Of a DNA stretch of 64,000 nt, positions 1 to 7,724 are shown piece by piece. Origin of the DNA: Hartmannibacter diazotrophicus (GTDB taxonomy: Bacteria; Pseudomonadota; Alphaproteobacteria; Rhizobiales; Pleomorphomonadaceae); assembly GCF_900231165.1 (NCBI RefSeq), contig NZ_LT960614.1, forward strand, positions 3,349,501-3,413,500, given 5' to 3'. The first letter of the stretch is position 1. Each line of letters opens with the position of its first letter. The translations under genes were made by a program, and so were the position numbers. The notes under the pieces were generated by a model. That model was not told where the DNA came from. It did no database searches and worked only from the letters and a program-made list of their open reading frames with translations.

Positions 1-137
1 AGACCGTCGAACTGCCGGAGAACCTGCAGAAATGGCCGCTTCAGCCGGAGGTCGTCTCCAAGGCCATCCGCTTCGACTGGGATGAGACGCTCGCGATCAT
101 TCCCAAGCTCAACGACCTCTGGGAACGCACGATCTAA
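1..137 (+). CDS. ABC transporter substrate-binding protein, C-terminal end only
   Basis: The frame open from base 3 encodes about 44 residues ending in LNDLWERTI and a TAA stop. Its position directly upstream of a PotA-type ATPase and two permeases, with only 3 bases between, makes it the C-terminus of the periplasmic binding protein of a polyamine/opine/amide-type ABC importer. The rest of the gene lies left of the window, so ligand specificity cannot be judged. The family assignment rests mainly on gene order. Confidence 0.7.
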   Translation, partial: TVELPENLQKWPLQPEVVSKAIRFDWDETLAIIPKLNDLWERTI

Positions 138-140
138 GCC

Positions 141-1208
141 ATGGCAACAGTGGAGGTGATCAATCTGCGCAAGCAGTATCAGGATGTCGTGGCACTGGAA
201 GGGGTCTCGCTCGAGGCGCTTTCCGGGCAGATGGTGACGCTTCTCGGACCCTCGGGCTGCGGAAAGAGCACCACACTCAGGTGCCTGGCGGGCTTTCTGG
301 AGCCCGACGGAGGCGACATCCGGATCGACGGCGAGAGCATCCTGTCGATCCCCTCCAACCGCCGCGGCTTCGGCGTCGTCTTTCAGAACTACGCGCTTTT
401 CCCACACATGACTGTCGCCGAGAATGTCGGCTACGGCCTGAAGCTGCGCAAATGCTCCCGAGCCGAGATCGAGACGCGGGTCTTTGACGTCCTGCGTGCG
501 GTGCGTCTCAACGGGCTCGAAGACCGGCTTCCGAGGGAAATCTCCGGCGGACAGCAGCAACGTGTGGCGCTCGCCCGCGCGCTGGTGCTGAAGCCGCGTC
601 TTCTGCTCCTCGACGAGCCGCTCGCAAACCTCGACGCCCGCCTGCGCGACGAGGTCCGCTGGCTTGTCCGCGATCTGCAGCAGCAGTCCGGCATCACGGC
701 CTTCTACGTCACGCACGACCAGTCCGAGGCGATGGCGATTTCCGACATGGTGGCCGTCATGAAGGCGGGCAACGTGGCGCAGTTCGCGACGCCGCGCGAG
801 ATCTACCAGCGGCCAAGCGAACGCTATGTCGCCGATTTCACCGGCGAGGCCAACATCCTCGCCTGCAAGGAGGCAGCATCGGCCGGCGCCGGCCGGATGT
901 GCGTGTCGGTCGGCGGCACGCAGCTGGAGGTCGCGGGCGCCACGACCATCGCACCGGGCAGCGACGTCGAGCTTCTGCTGCGCCCGGAGGCCCTGCGTCT
1001 TGCTGGAGTGGGCGAAGAGGCCGACTTCACCGGCACAATCGCCAAATGCGCCTTCCTCGGCGCCTCGCAGCATTGCGAGATCGCGCTGTCCGACGGCAAT
1101 ACGCTGAAGCTTGCAGCGCCGCCGAATGCCAGCGTCGCGCCGGGCAGCACCGTCGGTATTGCCATCGACCGCTCGCATGCCTGGGCCATGCCGAAGGTCG
1201 CGTCATGA
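141..1208 (+). CDS. ABC transporter ATP-binding protein, PotA/spermidine-putrescine type
   Basis: This 355-residue cytoplasmic ATPase energises an importer. Walker A GPSGCGKST is at residues 36-44, the Q-loop FQNYALFP near 81-88, the signature ISGGQQQRV near 134-142 and Walker B LLLLDEP near 154-160, followed by the switch-His region VTHDQSEAM. The last 110 residues form a TOBE-like domain, typical of the PotA/UgpC/MalK branch. It starts 3 bases after the binding-protein stop and overlaps the next permease by ATGA, so it is translationally coupled. The solute is unknown; the downstream amide-hydrolysing enzymes suggest a cyclic amide or N-substituted amino acid rather than a polyamine. Confidence 0.93.
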   Translation: MATVEVINLRKQYQDVVALEGVSLEALSGQMVTLLGPSGCGKSTTLRCLAGFLEPDGGDIRIDGESILSIPSNRRGFGVVFQNYALFPHMTVAENVGYGLKLRKCSRAEIETRVFDVLRAVRLNGLEDRLPREISGGQQQRVALARALVLKPRLLLLDEPLANLDARLRDEVRWLVRDLQQQSGITAFYVTHDQSEAMAISDMVAVMKAGNVAQFATPREIYQRPSERYVADFTGEANILACKEAASAGAGRMCVSVGGTQLEVAGATTIAPGSDVELLLRPEALRLAGVGEEADFTGTIAKCAFLGASQHCEIALSDGNTLKLAAPPNASVAPGSTVGIAIDRSHAWAMPKVAS

Positions 1209-2062
1209 AACGCGCGCTGCTCTTCAAGCTGCTGCTGGCGCTGCCGGCCGTCGCCCTCATTTTCGTCTTCATGATCCTGCCGATCAGCAACATGGTCGAA
1301 ATGAGCTTCCGCACCCCCGGAATCGCTGAGCCCTTCGGCGACGGCTACACGCTGATGCACTATTCGCGCGTTCTCGGTGACCCGTTCTACTGGGGTGCAC
1401 TGTCCCGGTCGCTGGTCACGGCGGCGACGGTGACGCTCCTTTGCCTCATCGTCAGCTATCCGGTCGCCTGGCATATGGCGAAGGCAGACGGCCTCAAGCT
1501 CGTGCTCCTCTACGCCCTCATCGCCTCGCCGCTGATGACCGGCGTCCTCGTGCGCAATTTCGGCTGGATGATCATCACCGCGCTGAACGGGCCGCTCAAT
1601 GTGTCCCTGCTCGGTCTCGGCATTATCGACCGGCCGCTGCGGCTGCTCTTCACGCAGAGCCTCGTGATCGTCGCGCTCGTGCACGTCTTCATGCCGTTCA
1701 TGGTGCTGCCGATCAACAATGCCCTGCGCAACATTCCGCCCAGCCTCGTGGAAGCGGCCGCCTCCATGGGCGCGACACGTTCCGCCGCCTTCCGCGACGT
1801 CATTTTGCCGCTCAGCTTTCCCGGCATCCAGGCCGGCGTCACCCTCGTCTTCGTGCTGGCGATCGCGTCCTACGTCACCCCGGCGCTGCTTGGCGGGCAG
1901 ATGGTGACCTACATGCCGCCGCAGATCATCGCCGAGTTGACCGGCACGTTCCGCTGGCCGCTGGGCTCGACGCTGGCGATCGTCCTGTCGCTGACGACGC
2001 TGGTCGTCGTCGCCATCTTCACCATGGCGACGTGGCGCCTGAGCGATCGGGTGCGCGCATGA
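1205..2062 (+). CDS. ABC transporter permease, PotB type
   Basis: This 285-residue inner-membrane permease has about six hydrophobic segments, beginning with the N-terminal LLLALPAVALIFVFMI helix. The cytoplasmic EAA loop, which contacts the ATPase, reads EAAASMGATRSAAFRDVILP and starts near residue 182. The ATG overlaps the stop of the ATPase gene (ATGA). A longer in-frame extension to base 899 exists but runs inside the ATPase gene and is not used. It pairs with the following PotC-type permease. Confidence 0.93.
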   Translation: MKRALLFKLLLALPAVALIFVFMILPISNMVEMSFRTPGIAEPFGDGYTLMHYSRVLGDPFYWGALSRSLVTAATVTLLCLIVSYPVAWHMAKADGLKLVLLYALIASPLMTGVLVRNFGWMIITALNGPLNVSLLGLGIIDRPLRLLFTQSLVIVALVHVFMPFMVLPINNALRNIPPSLVEAAASMGATRSAAFRDVILPLSFPGIQAGVTLVFVLAIASYVTPALLGGQMVTYMPPQIIAELTGTFRWPLGSTLAIVLSLTTLVVVAIFTMATWRLSDRVRA

Positions 2063-2871
2063 CGACGACTGCAACACCGTTCGGAAACGGGCGCGCGGCG
2101 AGCACGTCCTTCGGCCTCCTGGTCGCCCTTCTCTACGTCTTCCTGCTGGCACCGCTGGTGACGATCGTCGGCGCGTCATTCACCTCCGGCATGCTCATCG
2201 AATTCCCGCCGAGGGGTTTCTCGCTGCAATGGTACGCGCAGTTCTTCGAGCGGGACAATCTTGTGGCCGCGCTGCTGACCTCGCTTCATGTCGGTGCGAT
2301 CACCGCCGTCGTCACCAGCGTCCTTGCGATGATGGCCGCCCTTGCCGGGAAGGCCCTGTCCGGCAAGCTCAGCGGATGGTTCCAGATCGGCATGGTGCTG
2401 CCGCTCCTGGTGCCGGAGCTCCTCACCGGCGTCGGACTCCTGTTCTTTCTCTACAAGATCGGCCTCGGGCGGAGCTTTCTGGGCCTGCAGATCGGCCACG
2501 TCCTGCTGTCCTTTCCCTATGCCTATGTTTCGATCTCGGCGGCGCTGCGCCAGGTTCCATCGTCGCTCGACGAGGCATCCGCCAGCCTCGGCGCCACGGG
2601 GTGGCAGACGTTCCGGCTGGTAATCCTGCCGCTGGTGCGGCCGGGCCTCGTCATGGGCGCGATCTTCGCCTTCATCAACAGCTTCGACCTCTACACGATC
2701 TCGCTGCTGCTGAAGCCTGTCGGCGGCAACACCCTGCCCTTGGCGCTGTTCGATTTCCTCACCTACGAGTTCAAGCCGACGGCCGCGGCCGCGGCAACGC
2801 TCTCGATCATTCTCGCTCTGATCGGCGTCGCCCTCGTCCAGCGCCTCGTCGGCCTGCAGCGCGCCTTCTGA
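2059..2871 (+). CDS. ABC transporter permease, PotC type
   Basis: This 270-residue membrane protein is the second permease of the importer. It has about six transmembrane segments and an EAA loop DEASASLGATGWQTFRLVIL from about residue 171. The ATG overlaps the preceding stop by 4 bases. With the upstream permease, ATPase and binding-protein tail it completes a type I importer of the spermidine/putrescine/2-aminoethylphosphonate family. The chosen start avoids a long extension that only reflects open reading through the upstream permease gene. Confidence 0.93.
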   Translation: MTTTATPFGNGRAASTSFGLLVALLYVFLLAPLVTIVGASFTSGMLIEFPPRGFSLQWYAQFFERDNLVAALLTSLHVGAITAVVTSVLAMMAALAGKALSGKLSGWFQIGMVLPLLVPELLTGVGLLFFLYKIGLGRSFLGLQIGHVLLSFPYAYVSISAALRQVPSSLDEASASLGATGWQTFRLVILPLVRPGLVMGAIFAFINSFDLYTISLLLKPVGGNTLPLALFDFLTYEFKPTAAAAATLSIILALIGVALVQRLVGLQRAF

Positions 2872-2909
2872 TCGGCCCCGTCCTCATTCCTCCAACGGCC
2901 TTCCGACCC

Positions 2910-3668
2910 ATGACCGCAAGCTTGAACCGGCCCCGCCTCCTTTATCAGCTCGTCAGTCCGCTGCATCGTTCGGCCGGCCCCGGCGAAATCGCGCGCCGCC
3001 TGGCGATGCTCCAGGCCTGGGCACCGTCCCTGGCGATCGAGATCGCGTCGCCCGAAGAAGGTCCGGCGGCCGTCCAGTCGGCGGCCGACATTGCCATGGT
3101 CTTCCCGGCGCTGAAGGACGCCGCGTCCGGCTGGAAGACCAAGGGCTACGATGCCGTTGTCATCGGCTGCTTCAGCGATCCCGCGACGGAGGCCCTGCAG
3201 GAAATTTCGGGCGTGCCGGTCATCGGGCCGGGCGAAGCGGCGATGCTTGCCGCCGTGCAGATCGGCGAACGGTTCTCGGTCCTGTCCTCCGACCCGACGC
3301 CGCCCGGTCTGCGCCGGCGCATCCGCGGGATCGGCATCGAGCCGATGTTCCTGTCGGAGGTGATGGTCGGCGGTTCGGTCGCCGATCTGGTGCGGGAACC
3401 GGATCGCCACTTTGCAGCCGCCGCCGAAAGGGCGCGCGCCTGCACCGAAGCGGGCGCCAACGTCCTCGTCCTCGGCTGTCTCGCGCTGTCTTTCGCCCCC
3501 GGGATGCCGGAACGACTGACCGAGATCACGGGCGTTCCCGTCGTCAATTCGGTTCTTGCCGGCCTCAAGGCCGCCGAAGCGCGTCTCGCCTATTCGGGCC
3601 GCTTGGCTGGCGACCGGGGATCGGCAGACGGCGCGCTGGACAAACTACACGGAGAAGCAAGAACATGA
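2910..3668 (+). CDS. Asp/Glu/hydantoin racemase-family protein
   Basis: This 252-residue protein has the two cysteines used by cofactor-independent racemases: Cys87 in VVIGCFSDPA and Cys190 in VLVLGCLALSF. Their spacing is close to that of known hydantoin racemases. In the family one cysteine deprotonates and the other reprotonates the chiral carbon of hydantoins, Asp, Glu or arylmalonates. The gene follows the permease by 38 bases and overlaps the next gene by 4. Lying between an importer and cyclic-amide-type hydrolases, it may racemise an imported hydantoin-like compound or its ring-opened product. The substrate is inferred, not shown. Confidence 0.85.
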   Translation: MTASLNRPRLLYQLVSPLHRSAGPGEIARRLAMLQAWAPSLAIEIASPEEGPAAVQSAADIAMVFPALKDAASGWKTKGYDAVVIGCFSDPATEALQEISGVPVIGPGEAAMLAAVQIGERFSVLSSDPTPPGLRRRIRGIGIEPMFLSEVMVGGSVADLVREPDRHFAAAAERARACTEAGANVLVLGCLALSFAPGMPERLTEITGVPVVNSVLAGLKAAEARLAYSGRLAGDRGSADGALDKLHGEART

Positions 3669-4573
3669 CGGTCCATTCCGATTTCAGGCCGATCGAGACG
3701 GACTATGCCCGGCTCCTCTCGGCCGCCTCGCACCAGCGATCCCGGCGCCTGCCGATCAACGGATTTGCCTATCCGGACGGTGTCAGGATCGCCGTCAACT
3801 TCACGCTCGACTTCGACGCCATGCTGCTGCGCCGCCTGCTTGAGGAACCGGCCGGCCAACGCGCCAAGGGCGAATTCGGCGGTCGAGTCGGCATCTGGCG
3901 CATGCTCGACATGTTCGACGCCAACGACGTCAAGACCACGCTCTTCACGCCGGGCCGCATCTGCGAGCTCTACCCCGATGCCCTGCACCGTGCCGTGGCC
4001 GCCGGCCATGAACTTGCCGACCACATGTGGGAGCACGACGTTCCCAAGGACCCTGAGCGCGAGGACGCCCATTTATCGCGCGCGATCGCGGCACTTGAAG
4101 CCGTCGCGGGCAAGCCGATCACGGGAACGCGCAGCAGCCATACGCCCTCGCTCCTGCGCAAGAAGGGGATCGTCTACAACTCCTTCACATCCGCCCTCTA
4201 CCGGCCCTTCTACGAGCTCGATGCAGACGGTGAAAACCCCATGCTGCAGCTGCCGTTCCACTACGCGCTCGACGACGCGATGTATTTCAGCTTCGGTTGG
4301 CTTGCGACGCCGAATGCGGCGCAGCGGATCATGGATGTCGACGAGGTGTTCGACATCTGGTGGGCGGCTTTCGAGCAGCAGTACAAGGTGGGCGGCTACG
4401 TCAATTTCCTGCTGCATCCGTTCGTTTCGGGCCACGCCCTGCGCGTCGACATGCTGGAGCGGCTCATCCGCCGCATGCAGTGCCTCCCCGGCGTCTGGTT
4501 CCCGACCTGCGCGACGCTCGCCCGGCACATCTTCGAGCACCATCCCCTTCCGTCCGTCCAGCCAACGATGTGA
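3665..4573 (+). CDS. NodB/PuuE-fold polysaccharide deacetylase-family hydrolase
   Basis: This 302-residue protein belongs to the carbohydrate-esterase-4-like fold, in the short branch related to PuuE allantoinase and HpPgdA. The metal site looks intact: Asp49 and Asp51 in TLDFDAM, His120 and His124 in ADHMWEHD, and His251 in LLHPFVSG. There is no signal peptide, so it should be cytoplasmic and act on a small cyclic amide or amidine rather than a cell-wall sugar. It overlaps the racemase gene by 4 bases and is followed 8 bases later by a paralogue. Alternatives are an N-deacetylase of a small acetylated amine or an imidase. Confidence 0.85.
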   Translation: MTVHSDFRPIETDYARLLSAASHQRSRRLPINGFAYPDGVRIAVNFTLDFDAMLLRRLLEEPAGQRAKGEFGGRVGIWRMLDMFDANDVKTTLFTPGRICELYPDALHRAVAAGHELADHMWEHDVPKDPEREDAHLSRAIAALEAVAGKPITGTRSSHTPSLLRKKGIVYNSFTSALYRPFYELDADGENPMLQLPFHYALDDAMYFSFGWLATPNAAQRIMDVDEVFDIWWAAFEQQYKVGGYVNFLLHPFVSGHALRVDMLERLIRRMQCLPGVWFPTCATLARHIFEHHPLPSVQPTM

Positions 4574-4581
4574 GCCGCGCG

Positions 4582-5520
4582 ATGCCCTGGAAAGATGCCT
4601 ACACAAGTTCCAACGAGACGACGGTCCTCGACGAGCAGGTCGTCTGGCCGAACGGCGCCCGGCTTGCCTTCAATCTTGTCGTCAATCTCAATCCGGCCAG
4701 CGGCGGCGCCGGCATCACGGACAAGGACATCGGCGCGCCGACGTTCCATTTCGGCATGCACGAAGGGCTCGACGCCTTTCTTGCGCTTTTCTCCGCGATG
4801 GGCCTGAAGGCGACCTTCGCCGTTCCCGCGCTCGTTGCCGAGGCCTATCCGGAGCGGATCAGGGCGATTGCCGGCGCCGGTCATGAAATCGCGGCGCAGG
4901 GTCTGATCGGCGAAGACCCGGCCGACCTGTCGGTCGAGGAAGAAACCTGGCGCATGACGCGCACCGCCGATGTGATCGAAAAGATCGCCGGCACGCGGCC
5001 GCTCGGCTGGTACGGGCTGCCGCGCCCCGACGACCACTTTGCCACCGGAACATTGCGCCGCGAGACGGTCGATACTGCGATCGCACAGGGCTTTTCCTAC
5101 ATCGGCAACGGCCTTGCCGACGACCTTCCCTATTACTGGGTCACCGATCCGGCGGGTCCCCGCGCGCTGGTGACCCTGCCCTATTACTATCACCTCGACG
5201 ACACGTTCTTCCTGCTCTTCCCGCACGAGGGCAGCGGGCTTGAGCGCCCATCGGCCCTCCTGCGCAACTGGAAGGCCGAATTTGCCGCACAGTATCGCCG
5301 GGGCCGCGCCTTTCCGGTCACGATCTCGCCCGCCCGAAGCGGCTGGGGACACCGCTTCGCGATGCTGGAAACCTTCCTGCGCGATGTGACGTCCATGCCG
5401 GGCCTTTTCATTGCGACCGGCAGCGAGATCGCTGCACACTGGACGGCGACCTTCCCCGCCGCAACGACCCTCAACCTCAAGCCTTCGATCTGGCGGGACC
5501 ATGCCGACAGCCTCAGCTGA
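4582..5520 (+). CDS. NodB/PuuE-fold paralogue lacking metal ligands, probable pseudoenzyme
   Basis: This 312-residue protein is clearly the same fold as its upstream neighbour: a VWPNGARLAFNL start, a central GHEIAAQG segment and a C-terminal PVTISP segment. The active-site residues are gone. The Asp pair is replaced by N-L-N at 35-37, the HxxxH histidines by Gln106 and Gly110, and the HP histidine by Ser249. The rest of the protein is full length and free of stops, so this is not decay. It may be a regulatory or structural partner of the active copy, or an enzyme with different chemistry. The ATG at 4582 was chosen because it lies 8 bases after the previous stop. Confidence 0.8.
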   Translation: MPWKDAYTSSNETTVLDEQVVWPNGARLAFNLVVNLNPASGGAGITDKDIGAPTFHFGMHEGLDAFLALFSAMGLKATFAVPALVAEAYPERIRAIAGAGHEIAAQGLIGEDPADLSVEEETWRMTRTADVIEKIAGTRPLGWYGLPRPDDHFATGTLRRETVDTAIAQGFSYIGNGLADDLPYYWVTDPAGPRALVTLPYYYHLDDTFFLLFPHEGSGLERPSALLRNWKAEFAAQYRRGRAFPVTISPARSGWGHRFAMLETFLRDVTSMPGLFIATGSEIAAHWTATFPAATTLNLKPSIWRDHADSLS

Positions 5521-6643
5521 CCTCTCTTCCGCAACGCGTTCGGAGAGCGAAAGCCTCCTTGAGGGCCTTCGCCGCTGGGTGGAGATCGAGACGCCGACAG
5601 GCTCGGTCGACAGCATCGCGCGACTGCTGGACCTCATCACCAGCGAACTGCAGCCCCTTGGCGCCGCGATCGAGCGCATTCCCGGCCGGGACGGCATGGG
5701 CGACCATCTGATTGCCCGCTTCGGCGACGGTCCGGGCAAGGGCGTTCTTGTGACGAGCCATCTCGACACCGTCTGCCTGCCCGGTTCCGTGCCGATGCGC
5801 CGGGAGGGCGACCGCTTCTTCGGCCCCGGCATCGCCGACATGAAGGGCGGGGCCTATCTCGCCTTCGCCGCCCTGCGGGACATCGTCGAAGCGCAGACCA
5901 AACTCGGCCGCCCGGTCACGCTGATCTACAACACCGACGAGGAGATCGGCTCGCCGACCTCCCACGACTTCATCGAAGACGAGGCGCGAAAGGCGAGCTG
6001 CGTGCTCGTTCCCGAGCCCGCCCGCGGCGACGAGGTGATCACCTTCCGCAAGGGCCGGGCCAAATACGTTCTCGACTTCTTCGGACGCGAAGCGCACGCG
6101 GGCTCGGCCCATGCCGATGGCCGCAGCGCGATCTCGGAACTCGCGCGCACGGTTCTGAAGCTTGATGCCCTGACCGACCGGACCACCGATACGACCGTCA
6201 ACATCGGCCGCATCCTCGGCGGCACCGAGCCGAATGTCGTTGCCGGCCATGCACGCTGCGATGTGGATGTGCGCTTTGCCGACGATACGATCGGCACCGA
6301 GATCGACGTCCTGATCCGGACGCTGGTGCCGCTGGGGCCGGACATCCGCATCGAGGTTGCCGGCGGCATCGAAAAGCCCTGTCTCTCGCGCACGGAGGGG
6401 ACGCTGGAGCTCTTCGAGGCGGCGCGGCGGATCAACGAGCGCCTCGGCACGCCCCTTGTCGAAACGCGCAGTGGCGGCGGCAGCGACGGCAATTTCGCTG
6501 CTTCGGTCGGCACGCCGACACTCGACGGTCTCGGGGCGATCGGCAACGACTGGCATTCGCCGGGCGAGCATATCGTCATCTCGGCGCTCGCGCGCCGAAA
6601 AGCGCTGTTGCGCGGCCTGATTGTCGAGCTTGCCGGCCAATAA
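5501..6643 (+). CDS. M20-family amidohydrolase (ArgE/DapE/carboxypeptidase G2-like)
   Basis: This 380-residue zinc amidohydrolase carries the M20 motifs: His87 and Asp89 in TSHLDTV, bridging Asp113 in GIADMKGG, the catalytic/ligand Glu pair at 147-148 in NTDEEIGS, and a C-terminal GGGSDGNF loop. The family cleaves N-acyl or N-carbamoyl amino acids and C-terminal residues. The start overlaps the preceding gene by 20 bases. As last gene of the operon it could release the free amino acid from the linear amide made by the upstream hydrolase, as N-carbamoylase does in hydantoin pathways. That role is inferred from order only. Confidence 0.88.
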   Translation: MPTASADLSSATRSESESLLEGLRRWVEIETPTGSVDSIARLLDLITSELQPLGAAIERIPGRDGMGDHLIARFGDGPGKGVLVTSHLDTVCLPGSVPMRREGDRFFGPGIADMKGGAYLAFAALRDIVEAQTKLGRPVTLIYNTDEEIGSPTSHDFIEDEARKASCVLVPEPARGDEVITFRKGRAKYVLDFFGREAHAGSAHADGRSAISELARTVLKLDALTDRTTDTTVNIGRILGGTEPNVVAGHARCDVDVRFADDTIGTEIDVLIRTLVPLGPDIRIEVAGGIEKPCLSRTEGTLELFEAARRINERLGTPLVETRSGGGSDGNFAASVGTPTLDGLGAIGNDWHSPGEHIVISALARRKALLRGLIVELAGQ

Positions 6644-6668
6644 GGCCCCTCGCCGCGTTCATGAAGGC

Positions 6669-7604
6669 TCAGCCGCCATACTGGCTGAAAAGAGCCTTCA
6701 CGCTGGCGGAGAAGGCATGCGAGGCCGTCGACAGCGTTCGGCCGGCAATGCGGCAGCAAGACAGCATCCCGCCGTCGATGGCGGGATTGTCCACGCGAAC
6801 GAAGGCAATCTTTTCGGGATGATGCTGCAGGAACTGGCCGACGACCATGCTGACGCCCAGCCCGTTCTGAACCATCTGGCGGAGGAGCGTGAAGGAGTTC
6901 GTCTCCATGATCGGATGCACCTTCAGCCCCGCCTTGGTGAAGGTGTCGTCGAGCATTCGGCGCAGCGCCACCGACCTGTCCGGAAAGATGAAGTTCTCGC
7001 CGGTGATCTCGTCGAGACGGACGACGCGCCGGCGCGCCAGCCGATGGTCCAGCGACGTGATGAGACAGGTCTCGCGCTTCAGCGTCGCCAGCACTTCGAG
7101 TTCGCCCGTCGGCGGGAAATTGTAGCCAAGGCCGATATCGACGTCGCCGTCCTGCAGGCGACGGATGATCTCGGGCGTGTTTTCGACCATCACCGAATAG
7201 GTCAGCTGCGGAAAGTTGCTGTGAAAATTCGCAATCATGCCATGCAGGAGATCGCCGGCGACGACCTCGTTGACGCCCAGCCGCAGATGCCCCCGCTGCA
7301 GCCCCTTGAGTTCGTTGAGCTCGTCGCCGGCGATGACGAGTTCGTTCATCACGGAGGCGACGCGATATTGAAGAATCTTGCCGGCTTCGGTCAGCCGCAA
7401 TCCATTGCGGCCACGCTCGCGGTCGAAGAGCTGCACGCCGAGCGTCGCTTCCAGATTGCTGATCTGACGGTTGATGGCGGAGGGTGCGATGTTGAGCTGC
7501 TCGGCCGCGCGCCGGAACGAACCATGGTGCGCAACTTCCATGAAATATCTGAGACTTGGAAGCCGGGCGAGATTCGTGCTGATGGCCATCGGGACGCTTT
7601 TCAA
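6669..7604 (-). CDS. LysR-family transcriptional regulator
   Basis: This 311-residue protein has an N-terminal winged helix-turn-helix (HHGSFRRAAEQLNIAPSAINRQISNLEATLG, in two stretches) and a C-terminal periplasmic-binding-like effector domain. A start five codons in, at MAISTNL, is also possible. It is convergent with the M20 gene (25 bases apart) and divergent from the FAD dehydrogenase at 7725, with 120 bases between. It most likely controls that dehydrogenase and perhaps the upstream operon. I saw no convincing T-N11-A box in the short divergent spacer. Confidence 0.92.
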   Translation of the reverse strand: MKSVPMAISTNLARLPSLRYFMEVAHHGSFRRAAEQLNIAPSAINRQISNLEATLGVQLFDRERGRNGLRLTEAGKILQYRVASVMNELVIAGDELNELKGLQRGHLRLGVNEVVAGDLLHGMIANFHSNFPQLTYSVMVENTPEIIRRLQDGDVDIGLGYNFPPTGELEVLATLKRETCLITSLDHRLARRRVVRLDEITGENFIFPDRSVALRRMLDDTFTKAGLKVHPIMETNSFTLLRQMVQNGLGVSMVVGQFLQHHPEKIAFVRVDNPAIDGGMLSCCRIAGRTLSTASHAFSASVKALFSQYGG

Positions 7605-7724
7605 ATTCTGCAGGATAAGGTTCGCGAGTATAGTTCGCCGCCCTCCGCAGACAAGGACAATGGACAGATCCGCCGGCTGGCCAACACAGGGTTTGCGGCC
7701 TGAGACCGTCGCTCCGAGAGGACA

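Noticed and set aside
824-2179. 451-codon minus-strand open frame
   Set aside because: It is antisense to the ATPase and permease genes, with a low-complexity Arg/Gly/His-rich product typical of GC-rich shadow frames.
6357-7703. Plus-strand frames antisense to the LysR gene
   Set aside because: The LysR helix-turn-helix and full-length effector domain are unambiguous on the minus strand.
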